Of a stretch of 64,000 bases of DNA, positions 1-6,458 are shown in pieces (positions within the stretch are counted from its first letter, which is position 1; every line of letters starts with the position of its first letter). Below the pieces are notes generated by a model. The model made no database searches and was not told the DNA's origin. It was given only the letters and a program-made list of their open reading frames with translations. This stretch comes from GCA-2732755 sp965228265 (lineage in GTDB: Bacteria; Planctomycetota; Phycisphaerae; Phycisphaerales; UBA1924). The DNA lies in NCBI GenBank assembly GCA_965228265.1, contig OZ245804.1, positions 3,162,001 through 3,226,000 on the forward strand, read 5' to 3'. The translations under genes and the position numbers were made by a program.

Positions 1-1
1 C

Positions 2-118
2 AAGATCTACAGCCGCAAGCGCCTCAGCACCACCGCCCGCGAGCAGGCGATGATCGCTCAGGCGATCAAGCGTGCCCGCTTCATGGGGCTGCTGCCGTAC
101 ACCTCGGCGACCCTCTGA
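2..118 (+). CDS. rpsR: 30S ribosomal protein bS18, C-terminal part
   Basis: The window opens inside a reading frame that ends in TGA at 116-118. The 38 visible residues include KIYSRKRLSTTA and the ending RARFMGLLPYTSATL, a typical bS18 C-terminus rich in Arg/Lys with the conserved RAR-x-MGLLPY stretch. bS18 binds the platform of the small ribosomal subunit next to bS6. The start lies outside the window, so nothing can be said of its promoter. The next gene on this strand starts 28 nt downstream. Confidence 0.9.
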   Translation, partial: KIYSRKRLSTTAREQAMIAQAIKRARFMGLLPYTSATL

Positions 119-146
119 CGGGCGGCTCCGGTTCGGAGCCCACACG

Positions 147-638
147 ATGACACGAGACTACGCCCGGATCCGAGACGAACTCGATCGCGCGATCAGTGCG
201 CCCATGTCGCGCGACGAGCGCATGCAGGTGTTCGTCGATGTCCTGTGGCCCATCCTCTCCCCCACCGGCGTGAGCTGGCTCGGGTTCTACTCGCGGGCCG
301 GGGGCGCCGATGAGATGCTGCTCGAAGCGAGGCGCGACAAGCCCGCGTGCTCGCCCATTGGGCTGCACGGCGCGTGCGGGCAAGCAGCGCTGACCAGGAC
401 CACGCTCGTCGTCACGGATGTCGCCAAGCTCGGCGAGGGCTACGTCGCCTGCGATCCGCGGGATCTGAGCGAACTGGTCATCCCGCTCTTCGATGAATCG
501 GGCGACTGCTGGGGCGTCTATGACGCGGACAGCTTCGATGCAGGATCGTTCGATGCGCAGGACGCCGAGCGTGTGCGCGAGCTGCTCGTTGTTGCGGGCC
601 TGACGACCGATGTGCCCGTCGAAATCAAGACGATCTAG
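147..638 (+). CDS. Free methionine-(R)-sulfoxide reductase-like GAF protein
   Basis: A single GAF domain of 163 residues. Three cysteines stand where free-Met-(R)-sulfoxide reductases (fRMsr, YebR/MsrC type) carry their catalytic and resolving residues: Cys68 and Cys77 in ACSPIGLHGACG, and Cys102 in VACD. The block after them (LSELVIPLFDESGDCWGVYDADS) also follows the family. The first spacing is one residue shorter than usual. The enzyme would repair oxidised free methionine in the cytoplasm, using thioredoxin. The ATG at 147 is preferred over an upstream in-frame ATG at 72, which would overlap rpsR. Its stop codon is shared with that of the convergent rluA gene through the palindrome CTAG. 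Confidence 0.8.
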   Translation: MTRDYARIRDELDRAISAPMSRDERMQVFVDVLWPILSPTGVSWLGFYSRAGGADEMLLEARRDKPACSPIGLHGACGQAALTRTTLVVTDVAKLGEGYVACDPRDLSELVIPLFDESGDCWGVYDADSFDAGSFDAQDAERVRELLVVAGLTTDVPVEIKTI

Positions 639-1303
639 AACGGCACTTCCGATTCAAAGTCGACGAGACGCTTGCTGCCGGGCGGGCGGATGCTGAGCCG
701 GGCGGCGTGGAGCATGAGGCGGGGGTGATCCTCGCGGGCCGGGCCGTGCGCATAGAGGCGGTCGCCCAGGATCGGTGCGCCAAGGCCCTGCGGGTCGGCG
801 CAGTGAACGCGGAGCTGGTGCGTGCGTCCGGTGACGGGGATGAGTTCGAGGCGGGTGCGTTCGGTTTCACGCGACAGGACGCGGAACTCCGTCTGCGCGG
901 GCTTGCCCTCGTCCATGCAGACGATCTGGATCGGCCTGTTGGGCCAGTCGACGCGGAGTGGCAGATCGACGTAGCCCGTGTCGCGTTCGATGACGCCGTC
1001 GACCAGAGCGATGTAGGCCTTGCGGGTGAGTCGGTCCTGAAACTGGACGGAGAGATCCCGCTGGGCGCCGGCGTCGAGGGCGACGACGAGCAGGCCCGAG
1101 GTGTCCATATCGAGGCGGTGCACGACCATGGGGCCCGTGGCTTCGGGGAAGAGTTCGAGCACGCGCGCGATGACGCAGTCGGCTTTGTCCGGGCCGCGAC
1201 CGGGCACGCTGAGCAGGCCCGCGGGTTTGTCGACCACGACGAAGCGCTGATCCACGTGGACCAGGCGGAGTTCGAGCGAATCGCTTGCGGGGGTGTCGGT
1301 CAT
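635..1303 (-). CDS. rluA: RluA-type pseudouridine synthase
   Basis: 222 residues, close to the 219 of E. coli RluA and without an S4 domain. The catalytic motif HRLDMDTSG places the nucleophilic aspartate at Asp65. Other RluA hallmarks are DKPAGLLSVPGR near residue 25, VDLPLRVDWPNRP and GKPAQTEF in the middle, and ITGRTHQLRVH-like and PILGDRLY blocks near the C-terminus. The enzyme isomerises specific uridines in 23S rRNA and some tRNAs. The ATG at 1303 has no Shine-Dalgarno; a TACAGT box ends 6 nt before it (1310-1315, minus strand), so the mRNA is probably leaderless. Divergent from the esterase gene at 1344. Confidence 0.9.
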   Translation of the reverse strand: MTDTPASDSLELRLVHVDQRFVVVDKPAGLLSVPGRGPDKADCVIARVLELFPEATGPMVVHRLDMDTSGLLVVALDAGAQRDLSVQFQDRLTRKAYIALVDGVIERDTGYVDLPLRVDWPNRPIQIVCMDEGKPAQTEFRVLSRETERTRLELIPVTGRTHQLRVHCADPQGLGAPILGDRLYAHGPAREDHPRLMLHAARLSIRPPGSKRLVDFESEVPF

Positions 1304-1343
1304 CCTTCGACTGTACGGCTCAAGTATCTGATAGGCTTCCCGC
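1304..1343. promoter_or_regulatory. Divergent pair of leaderless-type promoters
   Basis: The 40 bp between rluA and the esterase gene hold two TAnnnT boxes facing outwards: TACAGT at 1310-1315 on the minus strand and TAGGCT at 1332-1337 on the plus strand. Each ends exactly 6 nt before its ATG and neither gene has a Shine-Dalgarno. Transcription would then begin at or next to the start codon. No convincing -35 boxes are visible. Confidence 0.5.
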
Positions 1344-2447
1344 ATGATCGAGCCGGAAGATTTCGGGCTGGACTGGGTGCAGACGCTCGCGCACGTGTCG
1401 GAGGCGTGCCGATGCCGGCTGCACGGCGCGTTCTGGCAGCAGTGGCACAAGGCGATCGATGACCACGAGCCGAGGCTCGAGACCATCTCGCCCGACGACG
1501 ACCCCTCCGACCCGACAGCCACACACACCTACGCGGGCGTGGGCAGCTGCCGAATCGGTTGCCGGCTCCAACTGCCCGAGGGCAAGGTGCGGGCGGTTCT
1601 GATGCTCCTGCACGGCTACGAGGACCCGCCCAAGCTTGCCGAGTCGATCGCCAGAACCCCTGTCGCGCCCGGCGTCGCGGTGATCGCGATGCGTGTGCGC
1701 GGCTACGCGGGCTCGCGAGCCGGTGTGGGCAACCTCTCGGCGAGTGAGCTCGGCTGGATCACGACGGGCCTCGAGCGGCCGCCCGAGGACGGCAAGCACG
1801 TCACCGAGTGGTGTGTCTCCCACGCCATCGCGGATCTCTTGCTCGGCATCCGGGCCGCCCGGCACAAGCTGGGGATGGAGCTGCCCGTCTATGTCCGGGG
1901 TGAGAGCTTCGGGGGCGGGCTCGCGGTGGTCGCGGCTGCTCGTTCCTGCGCGATGTCATGCTCGCACCCCGAGCAGCGGATCGACCGCATCGCGGTGGGT
2001 TTGCCGACGCTCGGCGACTGGCGCTGGAGGCTGGCTCGGCAGCACCCGCGGAGCCTGGGCGCGGGCGGGCAGATCAAGCGTTTCCTGATGGCCTCGGGCG
2101 AGGCCTCGGAGGAGATTGCGCGTCTGCTCGATCTCTTCGACGCGGCTCTGCACGCCGAGCACGTGGATTGCCCGGCACTGGTGAAACTCGCGGTGCGCGA
2201 CGAGATCGTGCCCGCGCCGACGCAGGCCTCGGTGTACAACGCGCTCGGCACGCCGCCGGGCCTGAAAGGAAGGTTCGTGACGCGCTACGGGCACTTCGAT
2301 GGCGGGCTGAATGATCTGCGCAGGCACGCGCTGTTCGAGAAGATGTCGGCCGAGTTCCTCGACCCTGCGCGCCAGCCGATGGAGGTGCTTGCGCGGTGGG
2401 AGTCGGTGATGACCTCAGGCGCGCAGTTGCCGGAGGCGGTGGCGTGA
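1344..2447 (+). CDS. Alpha/beta hydrolase, acetyl-xylan-esterase-like
   Basis: 367 residues with an alpha/beta-hydrolase core. The oxyanion-hole strand MLLHGYEDP is near residue 88, the nucleophile elbow GESFGGG has Ser188, a likely acidic residue lies in RDEIVPAPTQ, and the catalytic histidine is in RYGHFDGG near the C-terminus. The arrangement resembles the AXE1/cephalosporin-C deacetylase group, so removal of acetyl groups from sugars or xylan is plausible, but the substrate cannot be read from sequence. No signal peptide, so cytoplasmic. A TAGGCT box ends 6 nt before the ATG. The stop overlaps the GTG start of the next gene (GTGA), so the two are probably translated together. Confidence 0.7.
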   Translation: MIEPEDFGLDWVQTLAHVSEACRCRLHGAFWQQWHKAIDDHEPRLETISPDDDPSDPTATHTYAGVGSCRIGCRLQLPEGKVRAVLMLLHGYEDPPKLAESIARTPVAPGVAVIAMRVRGYAGSRAGVGNLSASELGWITTGLERPPEDGKHVTEWCVSHAIADLLLGIRAARHKLGMELPVYVRGESFGGGLAVVAAARSCAMSCSHPEQRIDRIAVGLPTLGDWRWRLARQHPRSLGAGGQIKRFLMASGEASEEIARLLDLFDAALHAEHVDCPALVKLAVRDEIVPAPTQASVYNALGTPPGLKGRFVTRYGHFDGGLNDLRRHALFEKMSAEFLDPARQPMEVLARWESVMTSGAQLPEAVA

Positions 2448-2875
2448 GCGGGTCGCTGTTTGGAGAGGTGAGCCGAGACGCGCAGGACGAGGCGATCGTC
2501 GGCGCGTACGAGCAGGTCGGCACGACGCTCGACGCGTTGCCCTATACGCCCGAGTTCGAGAGGCTGATCGAGATCGTGCGCCAAACCGATGCGCACGCCG
2601 AGCACCGCGCGGTGTTTCACAGGCTTCACAACCTGCGCAAGGCGGGCAAGCTGCCGAGGATGGGGCGTGCCAGTTCGTCGCCGCCCGTGCTCGATTATGA
2701 GCATGAGCAGCTTCTGATCCGGCTGGTAGCGGCGGAAGCGGGTTCGCTGGGTCAGCGGGATCAACTGCCCTATACCGAGGGTTTTGACCGGGTTGCGGGC
2801 GCGTTTGCCAAGGAAACGGGGCTGAACCTGTCGCAGCACGATCTCTGGCGGGTGATCGCGAAGCTGGCGAAGTAG
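2444..2875 (+). CDS. Conserved-looking small protein of unknown function
   Basis: 143 residues, predicted soluble and helical, with no signal peptide or membrane segment and no motif I recognise. GTG at 2444 is chosen because it overlaps the upstream TGA and is preceded by GGAGG at 2432-2436, 7 nt away. A loose internal duplication is visible: LPYTPEFERLIEIVRQT near residue 30 and LPYTEGFDRVAGAFAKET near residue 107. This suggests two copies of a short helical unit. The tight coupling to the esterase gene implies co-expression. The function is unknown. Confidence 0.6.
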   Translation: MSGSLFGEVSRDAQDEAIVGAYEQVGTTLDALPYTPEFERLIEIVRQTDAHAEHRAVFHRLHNLRKAGKLPRMGRASSSPPVLDYEHEQLLIRLVAAEAGSLGQRDQLPYTEGFDRVAGAFAKETGLNLSQHDLWRVIAKLAK

Positions 2876-2893
2876 ATGAAACTGCTTTCAGTG

Positions 2894-2914
2894 GCGGAGG
2901 CTTCCAGCCTCCGC
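2894..2914. repeat. REP-like hairpin GCGGAGGCT-tcc-AGCCTCCGC
   Basis: A perfect 9-bp stem with a 3-nt loop, placed 18 nt after a stop codon. The 15-mer that opens it, GTGGCGGAGGCTTCC (2891-2905), reappears in reverse complement right after the REP copy on the right side of the transposase inserted in rdgB (about 19214-19228). That ties this hairpin to the same mobile palindrome system. It could also act as a transcription terminator, but no clear T-tract follows. Confidence 0.6.
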
Positions 2915-2942
2915 TTTGTCATCGTCTCACATTGCCCAAGCA

Positions 2943-2970
2943 GATGGGCGGCGGGACGCCGCCCCCACCG
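2943..2970 (+). repeat. REP-like palindrome, family 1, copy A
   Basis: GATGGGCGGCGGGACGCCGC followed by CCCCACCG. The core GGCGGC-ggga-c-GCCGCC folds into a short GC-rich hairpin. The same sequence occurs at 18694-18720 (reverse complement), 19184-19211 and, with two changes, 57015-57041. The two copies near 19 kb bracket a Y1 transposase, which makes this a candidate REP element mobilised by that enzyme family. Confidence 0.75.
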
Positions 2971-3011
2971 CCTCGGGGTCTATGGTCTGGTCTCTGACGG
3001 AGGACCTTGCC

Positions 3012-3962
3012 ATGCCCGCTTCGATTGATGCGCTCCTCGACAAACTCATCGACTACGCCGGCCTGTTCCCGCCCGCCAAGCTCGAGATGGAGCCCGCGGT
3101 GAGCGAGTACGCAAGGCATCTGCGCGGGCCCAACGCGGGGGTGCTGAGCCATTTCATCTGCCCCGCCTGGCGCCTGGAGGAATTCAGCAAGCACGCGGCG
3201 ATCATGATGCCCGGCACCTACGCCACCAGCGGGTACACCGAGATGGTGGATGTGACCGAGCCATGGAAAGTCTCGGCGATCCTCAAGCCCGAAGAGCCGG
3301 GCGAGGGACTGGATGCTGTCCACGCGTTCAACGAGCGCCACGCCCGCGAGGAGAACGGGCTCGCCAAGATCGACGCGGTCGAAGTGAAAGCGCCGAGCGC
3401 CGACTTCATCGACGAGGCCATCGAGGCGATGCCCGATGACATCATCCCCTTCTTCGAGATCGACCACACCACCGACCCGCGCGGCATGATCGCGGCCCTG
3501 TCTGGACTTCCCGCCGCGGCCAAGATCCGCACGGGGGGCGTCACGCCCGAACTCATCCCCACACCCGAAGAGGTCGCTCGCTTCATCCGGTGCTGCCAGG
3601 TCGGCGATGTGCCCTTCAAGTGCACCGCGGGGCTGCACCACCCGCTGCGGGGCGACTACCGCCTGACCTACGAAGACGGCTCCCCCACCGGCACGATGTT
3701 CGGCTACCTGAATGTCTTTCTCGCCAGTGCTTTCATGCGCCACGACAAGATCGACGAAGCCCAGGCCGCCAGGCTGCTCGTCGAGACCGACAAGAGCAAG
3801 CTGAGCTTCGATGACACGGGCGCGTCCTGGCAATCGGAGGGCGGCAAGGTCTCACTCACCACCGACGAGATCACCGATGCGAGGCGGCAGTTCGCATTCA
3901 GCTACGGCTCGTGCAGCTTCACCGAGCCGACGGAGGAGTTGGCGGAGCTCGGGTGGTTGTGA
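3012..3962 (+). CDS. Uncharacterised protein upstream of fumarylacetoacetase
   Basis: 316 residues, predicted cytoplasmic and globular; I do not recognise the family. Visible landmarks are DKLIDYAGLFPPAKLEM at the N-terminus, FFEIDHTTDPRGMIAAL in the middle, and FKCTAGLHHPLRGDYRLTY with MFGYLNVFLASAFM towards the C-terminus. The alternating pattern of hydrophobic strands and helices would suit a TIM-barrel-like fold, but this is a guess. ATG 3012 is preceded by CGGAGGA. A longer in-frame start at 2916 would translate the REP copy A into protein and is rejected. The gene probably formed an operon with fahA before the DUF559 cassette came between them. Confidence 0.65.
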   Translation: MPASIDALLDKLIDYAGLFPPAKLEMEPAVSEYARHLRGPNAGVLSHFICPAWRLEEFSKHAAIMMPGTYATSGYTEMVDVTEPWKVSAILKPEEPGEGLDAVHAFNERHAREENGLAKIDAVEVKAPSADFIDEAIEAMPDDIIPFFEIDHTTDPRGMIAALSGLPAAAKIRTGGVTPELIPTPEEVARFIRCCQVGDVPFKCTAGLHHPLRGDYRLTYEDGSPTGTMFGYLNVFLASAFMRHDKIDEAQAARLLVETDKSKLSFDDTGASWQSEGGKVSLTTDEITDARRQFAFSYGSCSFTEPTEELAELGWL

Positions 3963-4459
3963 GGCGGACGAGAGGCAACCTCCCTCTCCCGCGCCCCGTG
4001 GGAGAGGGTGCCGAGCGAAGCGAGGCGGGTGAGGGTACTTCTCCTCCGCCTGCTCCTCACACACATTCACTCCGGAAAGCTGAGAGTGGAACGCAGCGAG
4101 CCCGTCAATTACGTGAGGATCAGACACCTCCTGAGGGAATTCTCTGGAAAGAGCTCCGCTCAAGCAGGCTCGGTGGTTTCAAGTTTCGCAGACAACACCC
4201 TGTCGGGTGCTATGTGCTGGACTTTTATTGTCACAGTGCGGGGCTGGCGATTGAGGTGGATGGCTCCTCGCACAGCGGCGACCGTAAACTCAAAGATATC
4301 AGACGCGATGCCTGGCTTAATGCACGAGGCATTTTGGTGATGCGTGTGACCGCATCGGAAGTCTCGAAAGATCTCGATTCTGTGCTGCAAACGGTGCTTC
4401 GCAGGTGTCGTGAGCGGAAAGAGGCGATCGAGACGGGAAGGATGCAGAAGAAAGAGTAG
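3959..4459 (+). CDS. DUF559 endonuclease-like protein in a repeat-bounded cassette
   Basis: The C-terminal two thirds form a DUF559 domain (restriction-endonuclease-like fold, related to Vsr): LWKELRSSRLGGFKFRRQHP, then VLDFYCHSAGLAIEVDGSSH, then LNARGILVMRVTASEV. Asp in VLDFYC and Glu in AIEVDG are the likely metal ligands. The start is uncertain. No ATG, GTG or TTG precedes the domain except GTGs at 3953 and 3959 by the upstream stop codon, so the first 45 or so residues are translated from the left repeat. GTG 3959 overlaps the preceding TGA. The gene is bracketed by inverted repeats (3979-4035 and 4460-4501). Its function is unproven; DUF559 genes often travel as solitary cassettes. Confidence 0.65.
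   Translation: MRRTRGNLPLPRPVGEGAERSEAGEGTSPPPAPHTHSLRKAESGTQRARQLREDQTPPEGILWKELRSSRLGGFKFRRQHPVGCYVLDFYCHSAGLAIEVDGSSHSGDRKLKDIRRDAWLNARGILVMRVTASEVSKDLDSVLQTVLRRCRERKEAIETGRMQKKE
3979..4035 (+). repeat. Left inverted repeat of the DUF559 cassette
   Basis: Begins CCTCCCTCTCCCGCGCCCCG, then TGGGAGAGGG, GCCGAGCGAAGCGAGGC and GGGTGAGGG. It contains its own hairpin CCCTCTCCC/GGGAGAGGG. The first 31 bases match the reverse complement of 4460-4501 with one difference. A third, solo copy lies at 56929-56980. Confidence 0.7.
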
Positions 4460-4501
4460 CCCTCACCCCGACCCTCTCCCGCGGGGCGCGGGAGAGGGAG
4501 G
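4460..4501 (-). repeat. Right inverted repeat of the DUF559 cassette
   Basis: Begins at the base after the DUF559 stop codon with CCCTCACCCCGACCCTCTCC and ends with GGGAGAGGGAGG. It lacks the GCCGAGCGAAGCGAGGC block of the left copy. Its last bases (GGAGGA, 4497-4502) provide the ribosome binding site of fahA, so the repeat now takes part in expression of the next gene. Confidence 0.7.
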
Positions 4502-4512
4502 AGAATGACACC

Positions 4513-5892
4513 ATGCCCTACGACATCGACGAAACACACGACCCGAAGCTCGAGAGCTGGGTTGAATCCGCCAACGACCCGGCGACGGACTTTCCGATTC
4601 AGAACTTGCCCTTTGTGCGCGTGGTTTTCGCGGATGAAGCGGGCGAGCAGTTCATCGCCTCGGCGGTTGCCATCGGTGACAGCGTGCTGATTCTGGATCT
4701 GGTCGCCCAGGCCGGGCTGCTCAACGACGTGATCGACATCGAACAGGGCGAGTCGCTCTTGATCGACGAGATGTACAGCGAGATGACCCCTTCGGATCGG
4801 CAGCGTTTCCGCGCCAGGCTGACGGCTCTGTTGTCTGCCAAGAACGATGAACTCAAGAAGCACGAGATCGCCGAGCACGCCGTGATCCCGATGGATGATG
4901 TCGATCTGCTGCCCGCGTTCGATTGCCACGACTACACGGACTTCTATGCCTCCGTCTACCACGCCACGAACGTCGGCTCGATGTTCCGCCCCGACAACCC
5001 GCTCTTGCCCAACTACAAGTGGATCCCCGTCGGGTACCACGGCAGGGCCTCGTCTGTCGTTCCGAGCGGGACGGCTGTGCGGAGGCCGACCGGGCAGCTC
5101 TCGCCCGCGGAAGAGGGCGGCCAGCCGGGCTTTGGACCTTGCAAATTGCTTGATTACGAACTCGAGCTCGGCGTCGTTGTCGGACGCGGCAACGAGCTCG
5201 GTCAGCCGATCCCGATCGGTGAGGCCGAGGATCACATCCTTGGGATATGCCTGCTCAACGACTGGTCGGCAAGAGATATGCAGAAGTGGGAGTACGTCCC
5301 GCTCGGGCCGTTCCTAGCGAAGAACTTCGCGACGACGGTCTCGCCCTACATCGTGACGATGGAAGCGCTGGCGCCGTTCCGAGTGCCGGCGATGGAGAGG
5401 CCGGACGGCGACCCGAAGCCGCTGCCCCACCTCTCTGACGAGCGCGACCAGACACAGGGCGGCATCGACATCACGCTCGAGGTGTTCCTCGCCAGCAAGC
5501 AGATGCGCGACAAGGGCATGGACCCGGTGCGGCTCAGCAAGGGTTCGTTCAAGGACATGTACTGGACGATCGCGCAGATGCTCACGCACCACTCGAGCAA
5601 CGGGTGCAACATGCAGCCGGGCGATCTGCTCGGCTCGGGCACGATCTCGGGCCCGACGCGCGAGGCGCGCGGGTGCCTGCTGGAGCTCACCTGGGACGGC
5701 GACCCGTTCGCCACGCCCGCCAAGCTGGTGCCCGGCACCGAGCGCACGCCCATCAAGCTGCCCACGGGCGAGGAGCGGAAGTTCCTGGCCGACGGGGACG
5801 AGGTGATCATCAAGGGCTATTGCGAGCGTGAGGGCTTCCGGCGGATCGGATTCGGCGAGTGCCGGGGGATCATCGAGCCCGCAGTGGGCTGA
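4513..5892 (+). CDS. fahA: Fumarylacetoacetase
   Basis: 459 residues of fumarylacetoacetate hydrolase, the last step of tyrosine/homogentisate breakdown, giving fumarate and acetoacetate. An N-terminal SH3-like domain (about 1-120) precedes the catalytic FAH domain. Metal and substrate residues sit in DYTDFYASVYHATNVG, PVGYHGRASSVV, YELELGVVVGRGNELG and LLNDWSARDMQKWEYVPLG, with PGDLLGSGTISGP near the end. ATG 4513 follows GGAGGA at 4497-4502. Other steps of the pathway (Hpd, HmgA) are not in the window. The unknown gene at 3012 is its natural operon partner. Confidence 0.93.
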   Translation: MPYDIDETHDPKLESWVESANDPATDFPIQNLPFVRVVFADEAGEQFIASAVAIGDSVLILDLVAQAGLLNDVIDIEQGESLLIDEMYSEMTPSDRQRFRARLTALLSAKNDELKKHEIAEHAVIPMDDVDLLPAFDCHDYTDFYASVYHATNVGSMFRPDNPLLPNYKWIPVGYHGRASSVVPSGTAVRRPTGQLSPAEEGGQPGFGPCKLLDYELELGVVVGRGNELGQPIPIGEAEDHILGICLLNDWSARDMQKWEYVPLGPFLAKNFATTVSPYIVTMEALAPFRVPAMERPDGDPKPLPHLSDERDQTQGGIDITLEVFLASKQMRDKGMDPVRLSKGSFKDMYWTIAQMLTHHSSNGCNMQPGDLLGSGTISGPTREARGCLLELTWDGDPFATPAKLVPGTERTPIKLPTGEERKFLADGDEVIIKGYCEREGFRRIGFGECRGIIEPAVG

Positions 5893-5973
5893 AAGCGGAT
5901 TCATCCCCCCGATTCTGCGGTTTGGGGGCGTCAGAGACCGATTCTCGCCGCGGGGAACAAACCCTGCTAGGAT

Positions 5974-5989
5974 AATTGTTCGTATACAG
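5974..5989. promoter_or_regulatory. GTATAC-containing motif upstream of the zinc-ribbon gene
   Basis: AATTGTTCGTATACAG lies about 55 nt before the ATG at 6044. Apart from one inserted base it matches the reverse complement of the sequence in front of the GntR-type regulator (AATTGTTGTATACAG, about 29332-29346). GTATAC-centred palindromes are typical operators of the FCD branch of GntR regulators, so this may be a target of that regulator. Confidence 0.35.
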
Positions 5990-6043
5990 GCAGACACGCA
6001 AGGCGGCAACTCAAGGGTCGCCTTCAGAACGGGGACAAAGCGC

Positions 6044-6421
6044 ATGGCTAAGGGTGGTGGAAAGAACGCGATACTTCTTATCGTCGCGGTCGCAGCGATC
6101 GGCGGGGCATTCTTCTTCTTCCAGTCGATGATGCCGGAAGAGAACTCGCAGTACGACCAGTGGGTCTACTACGTTGATCCCGAGACGCTCAACGACGAGC
6201 AGCAGGTCACGTACAAGATCCGCGCTGACCAGATCGCCGAGTACGCAACGAAGCAGCTCGCCGACGACCCCGCTGTGGACGAGCGCCTCGTCAACGCGGG
6301 CATCTGCGGCCACTGCGGCAAGTACATCCCGCTTGTGGGTCACGGCGCGCTTCCCGAGACCTGCCCGATCTGCAACGAGAGCCTCGCAGGCTACAGCAAG
6401 TCGGGCGAAAAGCTTCCCTGA
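6044..6421 (+). CDS. Membrane-anchored zinc-ribbon protein
   Basis: 125 residues. A basic N-terminus (MAKGGGKN) leads into a single membrane segment, AILLIVAVAAIGGAFFFFQS. A linker follows, then a C-terminal zinc ribbon with two CxxC knuckles: CGHCGKYIPL near residue 93 and CPICNESL near residue 113. The same ribbon (CPHCGKYFPLL...CPICHEDL) ends the NTF2-like protein at 46196, so the two are partial paralogues. With one N-terminal anchor the ribbon is most likely outside the cytoplasmic membrane, but orientation is inferred. Function unknown. Confidence 0.7.
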   Translation: MAKGGGKNAILLIVAVAAIGGAFFFFQSMMPEENSQYDQWVYYVDPETLNDEQQVTYKIRADQIAEYATKQLADDPAVDERLVNAGICGHCGKYIPLVGHGALPETCPICNESLAGYSKSGEKLP

Positions 6422-6458
6422 TCGTCCGAACAGGGATCTGCAAGACTGACAGTCTGAA

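Noticed and set aside
2916..3011. N-terminal extension of the gene at 3012
   Set aside because: It would translate REP copy A, and a good ribosome site precedes ATG 3012.
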